From positions 1-64,000 of the forward strand of contig NZ_JAGRPF010000095.1 of assembly GCF_020439865.1 (NCBI RefSeq): DNA of 64,000 bases, given 5' to 3'. The notes under the pieces are model-generated. The model was given only the letters and a program-made list of their open reading frames with translations. It did no database searches and had not been told where the DNA came from. Position numbers and translations under genes: made by a program. Below, one piece after another: positions 16,265 through 26,300 of this stretch. This DNA is from Prosthecobacter sp. (lineage in GTDB: Bacteria > Verrucomicrobiota > Verrucomicrobiia > Verrucomicrobiales > Verrucomicrobiaceae). How positions within the stretch are numbered: the stretch's first letter is position 1; each line of letters begins with the position of its first letter.

Positions 16265-16699
16265 ATGCTTGATGTGCAACGCTTTCGTGGTGCGAAGTAC
16301 CGTGAAGAGATCGACTTCACGCGCAAACTGATGTGGGGACATCTGATTTTGGGAGCGGTGGTGATTTCGATGTTTCTGTTTCACGAGATCTTTTCTTGGT
16401 TTGCTGGGGCGATCGGGTGGTATGCTTTCAGCCTCGGGGTCATGTATGGGTTCATGAATGAACGGAAAATCTGTCGTTGGCTGCTGGCGCTGGTCTTTCT
16501 CGGAGCTGCCGGTGCCGGACTGTTTTTCATCAATCAGGTGTTTCCTGAACTTCGTCCAGTTCGCGGACCGCTCATCCCTCAAGGGTTCATTCCTGTCTGG
16601 GTGGGCGCGGCAAACTTGATCTATTCGATTGCTGCATTGTTCTTGCTTTTCGATGCACGTGTTCGCCGTGCTGGCCACGTTGGATTCACCCTGTGGTAA
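16265..16699 (+). CDS. Small four-helix membrane protein, unknown
   Basis: 144 residues with about four hydrophobic segments (roughly 22-44, 48-65, 75-96 and 112-132) and charged termini. The first 20 residues are cytosolic-like and basic/acidic mixed. I do not recognise a family. The gene starts five bases after the beta-helix gene stops, so it is probably co-transcribed with it, and it converges with argG. A hairpin after the stop codon acts mainly for argG. Confidence 0.7.
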   Translation: MLDVQRFRGAKYREEIDFTRKLMWGHLILGAVVISMFLFHEIFSWFAGAIGWYAFSLGVMYGFMNERKICRWLLALVFLGAAGAGLFFINQVFPELRPVRGPLIPQGFIPVWVGAANLIYSIAALFLLFDARVRRAGHVGFTLW

Positions 16700-16733
16700 A
16701 AAAAACAGCGCCGGAGAGCGGACTCTCCGACGC
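16698..16733 (-). terminator. Terminator of argG
   Basis: Stem CGGAGAG/CTCTCCG (16712-16718 with 16723-16729), extended by GCG/CGC after one mismatch, with loop CGGA. On the minus strand it is followed by an eight-T run (16705-16698), so it serves argG. On the plus strand it has no T-run directly after it. Confidence 0.85.
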
Positions 16734-16767
16734 CTGACTCTTTCTGGGTGATCGATTCGTAGCCCGC

Positions 16768-18000
16768 CTACTTCTTCCGATCGCGGATCGCACCGGTTTT
16801 GAGGCGCAGGCCGTTGAGGCGGATGAAGCCGGTGGCATCGTCCTGATTGTAGGCCTTCGTCGGATCCGCTTCCATGGTGGCGATCTGCGGATTGTAGAGG
16901 CTGTAGAGGCTCTTGCGTCCGGCGGCGATGATGTTCCCCTTGTAAAGTTTGAGGCGCACGGTGCCGCTGACCTTCTGCTGGCTCTCAGTGACGAGGGCCT
17001 GAAGAGCGAGACGCTCCGGTGCGTACCAGAATCCGTTGTACACCAGTGTGGCGTATTTGGGGATCAGGCTGTCGCGGAGGTGCATGACTTCGCGGTCCAT
17101 CGTGAGGCTTTCGATCTGACGATGGGCGAAATGCAGGATGCTGCCGCCCGGTGTTTCGTACACGCCGCGGCTCTTCATGCCGACGAAGCGGTTTTCGACC
17201 ATGTCCACGCGTCCGACACCGTGCTTGCCGCCGAGTTTGTTGAGCAGTTTCATCACGCCGAGCGGCGAGAGCAGCTTTCCGTTCACGGCGATGCAGTTGC
17301 CCTTTTCAAACTCGAGGATCACCGTTTCCGCTTTGTCGGGGGCGTCTTCAGGAAACACGGACAGGGTGTTGAAGTAGCCTTTGTATTTGGGATCACTGGC
17401 ATCAAACCACGGATCTTCGAGAATGCCGGCCTCATAGCTGATATGCAGGAGGTTCCGGTCCATTGAGAAAGGTTTCTTAGCGCTTGCCTGCACTGGAATT
17501 TTCTTTTCCTCGCAATAGGAGATCATTTCTGCTCGGCCAGGAAACTGGGAACGGAAGCGCTCGTCACGCCAAGGGGCGATGATTTCGATTTCAGGGGCGA
17601 GTGCCGCGGCGGTGAGTTCGAAACGCACTTGGTCATTGCCTTTGCCGGTGGCGCCGTGGGCGATGAAACCGGCCTTTTCGGCCTTGGCAATCTCCACCAT
17701 GCGCTTGGCGATCAGGGGACGGGCGATGCTAGTGCCGAGGAAGTATTCGCCTTCATAGATCGCGCCTGCCTGGATCATTGGGAAGATGAAATCGGAGGCG
17801 AATTCCTCCTGCAGGTCGTCGACGTAGATCTTCGAAGCGCCGGTCTTCTTCGCCTTGGCATTGAGTCCCTTCAGTTCGTCGTCCTGACCGACGTTGGCGC
17901 AGAAGGCGATTACTTCGGCGTTGTACGTTTCCTTGATCCAGGAAAGGAGGACGGAGGTGTCGAGGCCGCCGGAGTATGCGAGGACGATTTTCTTGCTCAT
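16768..18000 (-). CDS. argG: Argininosuccinate synthase
   Basis: 410 residues, the normal length. It joins citrulline and aspartate with ATP to form argininosuccinate, in the cytoplasm, as the penultimate step of arginine synthesis. The N-terminal PP-loop AYSGGLDTS (residues 8-16) binds [29 protein letters not shown] and GVYETPGG are typical family segments. It stands alone: argH and other arginine genes are not in the window. It ends in a clear intrinsic terminator and converges with the small membrane-protein gene. Confidence 0.97.
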   Translation of the reverse strand: MSKKIVLAYSGGLDTSVLLSWIKETYNAEVIAFCANVGQDDELKGLNAKAKKTGASKIYVDDLQEEFASDFIFPMIQAGAIYEGEYFLGTSIARPLIAKRMVEIAKAEKAGFIAHGATGKGNDQVRFELTAAALAPEIEIIAPWRDERFRSQFPGRAEMISYCEEKKIPVQASAKKPFSMDRNLLHISYEAGILEDPWFDASDPKYKGYFNTLSVFPEDAPDKAETVILEFEKGNCIAVNGKLLSPLGVMKLLNKLGGKHGVGRVDMVENRFVGMKSRGVYETPGGSILHFAHRQIESLTMDREVMHLRDSLIPKYATLVYNGFWYAPERLALQALVTESQQKVSGTVRLKLYKGNIIAAGRKSLYSLYNPQIATMEADPTKAYNQDDATGFIRLNGLRLKTGAIRDRKK

Positions 18001-18148
18001 GAGAGTGATAGTAGAGAGGGCGGCGAGGATAATTCCTTAATGCGGGGTGTCGAGCGCGGAGGTGGTGCGTTTTGCGATCCTAGAGGGTTCCCAAAAGGCC
18101 AAAAACACAAAAAATATGAAATGTAAGAAAAAAGTATCCAACATAATT

Positions 18149-18181
18149 ATATTTGCAAATATGATAGTTGTTATGGATAAT
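18149..18181 (+). promoter_or_regulatory. Promoter and palindrome of the di-heme gene
   Basis: A perfect 14-bp palindrome ATATTTGCAAATAT (18149-18162) contains the -35 box TTGCAA (18154-18159); GATAAT (18176-18181) follows after 16 bases and lies 30 bases before the ATG. A regulator bound to the palindrome would block the -35 box. The 18001-18211 gap is otherwise AT-rich and without a gene. Confidence 0.5.
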
Positions 18182-18211
18182 TTTATCGATATTGAAACAC
18201 ATTAAAAAACA

Positions 18212-20209
18212 ATGATCACAAACAAGAAACTCCATAAGCTCTCAGTTGGTTGCCTGATATGGGCAGTAACGCTCATCAACGTCCTGCCGATTTCAGGGCA
18301 AGAAAAGGCCGGCCCTGCTCCTAAACCCGAGTCACTTCGTAAACGCAAGATTCCGGAGCCTTCGAATCTCAAGGAGTTTATCCGCGACAAAAACGCTGCT
18401 ATCGCGTTAGGCAAGGCCCTGTTTTGGGACATGCAGGTTGGAAGCGACAATCGCATGGCCTGCGCTTCCTGCCACTTTCATGCAGGGGCGGACAACCGCT
18501 ACAAGAACCAGATCAGTCCCGGTCTTCTCCGGGTGGATGCAGATGGAAACGCCGATCCAGACACCACATTTCAGGTAGGCGGCCCCAATTACACACTCAA
18601 GAAGGGAGACTTTCCGTTTCACAAACTTGCGGATGTGAATGACAGGAAATCGACTGTCATTTCAGACGTCAATGATGTGACAAGTTCCCAAGGCGTTATT
18701 CTTGAAGAGTTCCTTGGCTTAACCCCGTCCGACCTCACCGAGATTCGTTCGGTGACGCCCGATGGAGTCTTTCAAGTTAACGGTGTCAATACCCGACGAG
18801 TGGAGCCGCGCAACACACCGACGGTGATCAATGCAGTTTTCAACCTGCGAAACTTCTGGGACGGGCGCGCCCAGGACAGGTTCAACGGGGTAAATCCATT
18901 TGGTCAACGTGACCAAGGCGCGTATGTCTGGAAAGCCACCAAGCCCAAGGATATCAAGGCCGTGATGATCAGCCTTGATAACGCGAGTCTGGCCTCTCAG
19001 GCAGTGGGGCCACCGTTGAGCAATTTTGAAATGTCTGCATCAGGACGGCTTTTTCCCGAGTTGGGGAGGAAATTGCTCAATCGTCGCCCGTTAGCTATTC
19101 AGCAGGTGCATCCTTCTGACAGTGTGTTGGGCAACTACAGCCGGTATCCAAGCCCGGGAACAACTGTCAGCACCTATGCGGAGGCCATTCGAGCTGCATT
19201 CAGGCCCGAGTGGTGGCAGGGGGAGGTGCAACTGGCTGCTGACGGCTCGGCACCGGTCGGAGGGGCTGCGGACACCATGGGCTTGCCTGAACTGGCGAAA
19301 GCACTCAAGGGCAAAAAGAAAAACGGCCTCGTGCTTTCAGAGTACACACACATGGAAGCCAATTTCAGTCTCTACTTCGGTCTGGCCGTCCAGCTTTATG
19401 AGGCGACCTTGGTTTCTGATCAAACGCCGTTTGATGATTTCGCCGAGGGGAACTCCGATGCTCTCACTGAACAGCAGAAGCGTGGTTTCGAGTTGTTCTT
19501 TGGGAAGGCCAAATGTGTGAATTGCCACGGTGGTGCCGAGTTTACCAAAGCCACCGTGCATCACATTAAGAAAGAGCGTCTGGAACGCATGATCATGGGA
19601 GATGGAAACAAGGGTGTCTACGACAGCGGTTTTTATAACATCGGAGTGCGTCCGACCTTTGAGGATTTGGGAGTCGGGGGCAAGGATCCGTTTGGATTTC
19701 CTCTGGCCGAGTCACGCCTTGCGAGGGACTTTGGAGAGAAAGTTTTCAAAGAGCTGATCGGAGTCAGCCCAAATATCAAAGTTAAGAAGGATGAACGTGT
19801 GGCAGTGGATGGAGCATTCAAGACGCCTGGGCTGCGCAATGTGGAGCTAACTGCGCCTTACTTTCATAATGGTGGCCAGCGCACGTTGCGTGAGGTGGTG
19901 GAATTCTATAACCGCGGCGGTGACTTCCACGACGCAAACATCGAGAATCTTGATCCTGACGTCGAGCGTCTGGGCCTAAACGGCGAAGAGAAAGATGCCT
20001 TGGTGGCGTTTATGAAATCGTTAACGGATGAGCGCGTGAGGAACCGTTGTGCTCCTTTTGATCACCCGCAGTTGTTCATTCCCAATGGTCACCTCGGAAA
20101 TGATTCAATCGTGACCAATGATGGAACAGGGAAAGCAAAAGACCTGTTTATGTGTGTTCCAGCCACAGGCAGGAATGGAGGAGTTCCGTTCCTCAACTTT
20201 CTCGAGTAG
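18212..20209 (+). CDS. Secreted di-heme cytochrome c peroxidase/MauG-family protein
   Basis: 665 residues with a signal peptide (about 30 residues). Heme motifs are CASCH at 84-88 and CVNCHGG at 435-439. NFWDGRAQDRF lies between them, and KTPGLRNVELTAPYFHNGG after the second heme provides the region of the distal ligand and the usual MauG-type tyrosine/histidine. The two hemes are about 350 residues apart, far more than in the peroxidase family (about 150), because of a large insertion. It probably acts in the periplasm or outside the cell as a peroxidase or protein-modifying oxidase; the electron donor is unknown. It ends in a strong terminator and is therefore separate from the giant gene that follows. 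It has its own promoter with a palindrome over the -35 box. Confidence 0.85.
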   Translation: MITNKKLHKLSVGCLIWAVTLINVLPISGQEKAGPAPKPESLRKRKIPEPSNLKEFIRDKNAAIALGKALFWDMQVGSDNRMACASCHFHAGADNRYKNQISPGLLRVDADGNADPDTTFQVGGPNYTLKKGDFPFHKLADVNDRKSTVISDVNDVTSSQGVILEEFLGLTPSDLTEIRSVTPDGVFQVNGVNTRRVEPRNTPTVINAVFNLRNFWDGRAQDRFNGVNPFGQRDQGAYVWKATKPKDIKAVMISLDNASLASQAVGPPLSNFEMSASGRLFPELGRKLLNRRPLAIQQVHPSDSVLGNYSRYPSPGTTVSTYAEAIRAAFRPEWWQGEVQLAADGSAPVGGAADTMGLPELAKALKGKKKNGLVLSEYTHMEANFSLYFGLAVQLYEATLVSDQTPFDDFAEGNSDALTEQQKRGFELFFGKAKCVNCHGGAEFTKATVHHIKKERLERMIMGDGNKGVYDSGFYNIGVRPTFEDLGVGGKDPFGFPLAESRLARDFGEKVFKELIGVSPNIKVKKDERVAVDGAFKTPGLRNVELTAPYFHNGGQRTLREVVEFYNRGGDFHDANIENLDPDVERLGLNGEEKDALVAFMKSLTDERVRNRCAPFDHPQLFIPNGHLGNDSIVTNDGTGKAKDLFMCVPATGRNGGVPFLNFLE

Positions 20210-20231
20210 GCTGTTATTTGGCTAGGTGTTG

Positions 20232-20264
20232 AGGGGGGGCATGATTGCCCCCCCTCTTTTTTTT
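20232..20264 (+). terminator. Strong intrinsic terminator after the di-heme gene
   Basis: Stem AGGGGGGGC/GCCCCCCCT (20232-20240 with 20247-20255), loop ATGATT, followed by CTTTTTTTT. Confidence 0.95.
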
Positions 20265-20311
20265 GTCGAGATGGAACTTGTGGAGCGGAAGGGCTGGCTG
20301 CTAAAAGCCAT

Positions 20312-20329
20312 AATTAACAAAAGTTAATT
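20312..20329. promoter_or_regulatory. Inverted repeat upstream of the giant gene, possible operator
   Basis: AATTAAC-AAAA-GTTAATT is a perfect 7-4-7 inverted repeat just upstream of the probable promoter. No T-run follows, and a terminator already ends the previous gene, so a protein-binding site is more likely than a terminator. Confidence 0.4.
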
Positions 20330-20345
20330 GTTAAGGTGAAAGTTA

Positions 20346-20373
20346 TTGAAATTATATAATATATGGTTAGAAT
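20346..20373 (+). promoter_or_regulatory. Promoter of the giant gene
   Basis: TTGAAA (20346-20351) and TAGAAT (20368-20373) are 16 bases apart and lie 21 bases before the ATG. TATAAT at 20355-20360 is an alternative -10 box, but it lacks a well-spaced -35 box. Confidence 0.45.
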
Positions 20374-20394
20374 GAAGCTGATACATAGAAAATC

Positions 20395-23300
20395 ATGGCA
20401 TCAATCCGTGCTCACAGAACCCATCTCCGCTCGCTTCAAGGGCTGGGGAGGGGCTCTTTTGTTACCACCTTCCTGCGGCATGTCCTAGGAACGTGGGGGA
20501 TTGTCGTTCTTTTGAGCGCGCTTTTTGGTGGTTGGAGCGTTGTTTATGGTCATAACCTCAATCAACGGACCAATTACTTGGTGTTCGACTCGGTCACGAT
20601 GCAAATGATTAAGCAGCGTGCCAAGGCGGGGCAGCAGTTGCTGAAGGCTGGAGACATTGTTGGGTTGGTCATCAAAGCGACTCCGGATGTGGGAACCCCT
20701 ACAGGAGCGGGAGGCTACTCGACTTTTTTTGTCCCGATCGGGACCCAGGTGGTGGGTGCTCAGTATGGCTATATCGACAACAAGGGCGATTTCGTGAACC
20801 TTGCGATGAAGGGGCAATCAATTCTATCGCTGGGGGATGGCTCGATATCGGCCAAAGCCCAAAGTGCACTCAAGGGGCTCGAACTCGGTCCCAACATCGT
20901 TGGGCAGAAGAGTTTTGCAGTGGATAGCTCCACGGGGATCATGCGCGGCACGATGGCCGGTGTTTATGCTGATACCGGAATTTTTTATTCTACAGACCCT
21001 AAGACGGTGTGGCAGAGCTGGGTGACCACTGGCGGACTTGATAACAACATCGGCACCACCGCCGACAACTATGTCACGAACAACTCGGGTGATGTGGTGA
21101 TCCCCACCACTCGCTGGGATGCGGAGCAGTTGCTGGCTTGGGGATCGAAATCACCTGGGGCCTTGGTGGATTCGGACGATCAACGTGGCAACACTCCTTG
21201 GGGCATGGGGAGCGGCGTGGCCGGACCCGAAAGCGGTTATGCGTGGCATTTCGACAAGACGGTCTGGGACACGCAGGTGACCAACCCCAATCGCATGAAA
21301 CTCTCAGTCAGCAGCGTCGGGCCATGGCAGCGCATTCGCTACTCTGGAAGCATGGCCGGCAAGGACGAACCGGGCCGGCAGGGGTCCGATCTTGGTTACG
21401 TCGGTGTGGACGCCACCAACATTGGCTATGACCTCAGCCCCGCCAATCCACTGCCACCGACGACGAGTTGGAATGACACGACGAGTCCCAAAGCGATCCG
21501 TATGGCCTGGGGAAATCTGGAACTCTTTCGTCCTGAATACAGCCGGGTGCAGTTGAAGATTCTCAAGGACCCAGGCGAGGCCGGATCTCCCTTCGACTCG
21601 GACGGGTTCCTTCAATCTTACGCCGATACCTTTGGTGGTGACGCCGGTGGTGAGTTCAACAACAAGGACCATCTCTGGCGCTACTATGAGCCGACCAGAA
21701 CAGATCTGGCAGGCAAGCCCTTCATCGCCAAGCACGCCTCCAAGCCCATCGTGGCTCCGGGGGAAAATTTTTATTATGACATCTCGGTGGTGAACTTTGG
21801 TTTCATCACGTTGACCAATGTGGTGGTTGAGGACGTCCTTCCTTCTGGCGTGCAGTTTGTGAGCGCAGTGCCTGCAGTGACCAGCGGAACCTCCACCTTG
21901 ACGTGGAATCTCGGCAGCATGGCGCCGCAGACTGTGAAGACGTTCCGTCTGAACGTGAAAGCCAGCGGCAATGGCATCCAGGTGAACACCGCCTCCACCC
22001 GTAGCGATCAGACGCCCAAGGCCAGCACGATGGAAATCATCGACATCACAAGCCAGGCTCTTCTCTACCCTGATAAAACGGTCGCGCCGTCGAACGCACA
22101 GCCGGGCAACACGGTTGCCTACAAGCTGGTAATTGAAAACGCGGGAACTACCGGCAGTGCCACACCGATGGTCATTTCGGAGTATCTCCCGTCTGGGTTC
22201 ACGTATCAGAGTCTGGTGTCCGCAAAGGTGAATGGTGCTGTTGCTGGGACTGGCGGTGTTGTGGTGGACAACACGAATCCGGCAAGGCCGAAGTTTACAG
22301 TGGGCCAATCCATTAATGCCGGAAAAAAGCTTGAGATCACCTTCAATGCCAAAATCAGTGACTCACAGCAGACTGGCACATACACGAACAGCTTCAGCTA
22401 TGAGTATGGTGGCAAGGTTATGTCTACTGGCGCTCTTGCTCCGGTGAATGTGGGGGGCGCGCGCATTGGTGATACGGTGTTTCGTGACTGGAACGGCAAT
22501 GGGGTTCAGGACGCGGGTGAGGAGGGTTTGTCAGGTGTTACGGTGCAGCTCTGGGATGGCGCCGGCACGACGTTGATCTCGACCCGCCAGACCGACGCTT
22601 CGGGGAAATATGTCTTTGGCGGCATTCCATCGCCTGCCAGTTACGTGGTGCGCGTTTCCGGTTGGCCCTCAGGTTATGTGCCGACGTATGATCTGGACGG
22701 TCTTGGCATTGGCAGCGCGAATCAGGCAGTGGTGTCGGTGACGGCGGGGCAGGAACGCATGGATGTGGACTTTGGTTATCGTCCCGGCGGATCCGGTAGC
22801 ATTGGAGACATGGTGTTCAACGACACGGGCAAAGATGGCAGCTATCAGGATGGCACCGACCTTGGCATCCCAAACGTCACGGTGCGTCTGTATGTGGACA
22901 GCAATGCCAACGGCAAGCTTGATGCAGGCTCCGACCTTCTTCTCTCGACGACGACCACCGACAGCGCAGGCGTTTATCAGTTCTCGAACCTCGCCACGGG
23001 CCTGCCCTACATCGTCGATGTGGATGAAAACGACGCCGACATTCCTGCCGCGCTCGGTGGCACGCCGGTGCGCATCACCACGCCAGATCCGGTGATCATA
23101 CAGAATCTGGGAGGAGTCTACAATGGAGCCGACTTTGGTTTCTGGCGTGAACAGCCTGCTTCGCTGGGTGATGAAGTGTTCATCGACAACAACGGCAACG
23201 GCGTCAACGACACCGGTGATCTGCCTGTGGTGGGCGTGCCGGTCATGGTGTACGCAGACGTGAATGGGAACGGTTTTCCGGATACGTCCGAACTGCTTCG

Positions 23301-26300
23301 CACTGTTGTCACCGATATTACAGGGCACTATCTCGTCGGTGATCTCGGTGCGGGAAGTTACGTTGTGGTGCTGGACTCCACTTCTGCAGCAGTGCCTCCT
23401 GGCTACCAGCTTACGACAGAACAGATCGCCCTGACCCTTGATGTGGGTGAGTCCAACATGGATGTTGACTTTGCTTTTGTGCAGCTCCTCAGCAAGACGG
23501 CCAACCGCAGTTCTGCCGTTCAGGGAGATCAGATCGTCTATACGCTCACTCCGAACTATTCCGGTGCCGATGCTCTGACCGGTCTTTCGATCAATGACGT
23601 TCTTCCTGCCGGCACCACTTTTGTCAGCGCAGGGCAGGGTGGGACGGTGAGCACCTTCGTCTCCCAGCCGGCGGTGAATGGCAGCGCCGGCAATCCTACT
23701 GTGCAGATGCTCACCGGCTCCTACACAGGCAATGGAGTGGACAATCGAAACATCGCGGGACTTGGCTTCCGGCCGGACGTTGTCATCATCAAGGGGGCGA
23801 GCAGCGTCACGCCCGCCATCCGCACCTCGACGATGAGCGGTGATGCTTCGAAACTGGTCACCGCAAATTCGCTCACCTCCAATTTAATCCAGTCCCTGAT
23901 GAGCGACGGATTTCAGGTGGGCAACAATTCCACGGTGAACTCCAACGGAATGCGCTACGACTGGATCGCCTTCCGAGCGGCCAGCGGTGTGCTGAGCGTT
24001 GGCAGTTATACGGGAAATGGCTCCTCCAGCCGCACCATCACGAGTGTTGGATTCAAACCGGCAACGGTATTTGTTCTTCCCGCCGCTTCCGCAGCTGCCT
24101 CGATGAAAATGGATGTGATGGAGGACAGTGAGTCCTTCCTGTTCACAGGAGGTTCGGCGGTTACGAACCTGATCACCGGGCTGACGTCGTCAGGTTTTCA
24201 GGTCGGTGCAGGGAACAACGCCGGATCCACCGTCTATCATTACGTGGCATGGAAGCCGGTTGACGGCGTCACCACCACTGGCCTTTACGACGGCAATGGC
24301 GGGGATGACCGCAACATCAGTGACGCGGGCTTTGCTCCCTCGTTCGTGCTGTTGCGCAGCACTTCCAATGTGTCGGCTGTGATGCGGCCGTCGAGCCTCA
24401 CGGGAGATCTATCCTTGTTTGCCGCCGCCACTTCCAATGTTGGCAACAATATCCAGTCGCTTCTCTCAGACGGCTTCCAGGTTGGTACCGATTCTAGAGT
24501 AAACGGCATCGGAAGTTCCAACTACTGGGCTGCGTTCCGCGCGGCAAGCGCCACTCCCTTGACGACCACGGCTCTGAGTGTGTCAAAAACCCTGTGCCGC
24601 AACGGTGATCTGGTGACTTTGACGATGACGCTGGGCAGCAACAGTGCCATGACCGGCGTGGTGCCCGAGATGCCGATGGTCAATGCTTCCGGCAGCGCCA
24701 TGGCGACACTGGTCAACGGACCTTCTCCTGCCAACGGCGACATCGCCGCCGCTGGCACCAAGAGTTTCACGTGGACGTATCAGGTGGATGCGGGCGTCGG
24801 CAGCGGTGACATCAACTTTACGTGTGGTGCCTCGGCCGGTACTTATGTTTTTGGCCAGGGGGCTTCACCGAGTCTCAATGTCTCCAGCACAGGCACCGGA
24901 CAGAGCGTGACGTGGAACCTCGGAAGCACCACGGAGGGCACACCAGGTTCTTTGGTGCAAAACTTGAACCTCTATGCCTTCCAGGGTGACAGCAAAACCG
25001 GCTTCTATCGCTATGATGCAGGCACCAGTTCGTGGGTGGCACGCGCCAACGCTCCGGCCAGCGTGAACTGGGGCGGTTCGATCTCCTCGGACGGTACGTA
25101 CCTCTACGCCCTGCGTGGCAACGACTCCACCTCCTTCTGGCGCTATGATCCCAGCAGCAATGCATGGACGACGCGGGCCAATGCTCCGGCCAGCATCAAG
25201 GAAGGCGGAGCTCTGATTTATAAGGCGCCGTTTTTCTATGCCATGCGCGGGAAGGGGACTTCGTCCTTCTATCGCTACGATCCTTCCAGCAACTCCTGGA
25301 GCGTACGGGCATCTCTGCCTGGCAACGTGAAGAACGGTGGTGCGCTGACGAGCGATGGCACCTACCTCTACGCGTTGCGTGGTGATGGGAAGAGCAGTTT
25401 CTACCGTTATGACCCGTCGACCAATAAGTGGTCTACGCTTGCTTCGACTCCCAGCGGTATCAGCTCCGGCGGGGCGCTCGCATTCGACGGCACCCACATC
25501 TATGCGTTCCGAGGTGGGGACCGTACGGAGTTCTACCGTTACGACCGCAGCACCAATCGTTGGAGCACCCGCGCTTCCGCGCCTGGTACTGCCAAGGACG
25601 GCGCGGCCCTGGCATTTGCCGGGTCCACCATCTACGCACTGCGCGGCGACGGGACCAAATACGCCTGGCGTTACAGCCCGTCGTCAAACACCTGGGCTTC
25701 GCTCCCCAGTCTGCCTGTGAACATCAAAGCGGGTGGTGCCATGGTGGACTACGGAGCTCCGATTCCGACCGAATTGACCGTGAATCTTGAAGTGCAACCT
25801 GCGCTGGTCTTGCATGGCGGTACCGCCACCGTCAGCATGACGATTGAGTCAAGTTCCGGGCAGATCAACGGAGTCTCTCCCCCTTCGTTGTCGGTCTCCG
25901 GCACCAATGGCACGACCGCGACCAAAGTCAGCGGACCCTCGCCTGCCAGTGCCACGGTGCCTTCGGGTGGATCGGTCACCTTCACCTGGACCTACAGTGT
26001 CTCTGCCGGAACGACACCCGGACTGCTGAGCTTTTCCAACGCCGCCTTCGCCTCCGGGGGGCGTAGTTTCCCGGCCGCTGTTTCTAATGGGGTCATCACC
26101 ACGCGCCCTCTGACGCTGACCGCAAACATCACCGACGCGAGTGCGCTGGATTCCGTGGACAACGTGGCCACGATTCAGACAAACGAATTCCGTGGCTGCT
26201 TCATGGTCGCTAATCTGACCAGCGGTGCTGAAGATGACCGCCTTCTAAAGGTTGATCGGGGTGTGGTGACGGATTTGGGTGCCACCGGCACGACTCAGGT

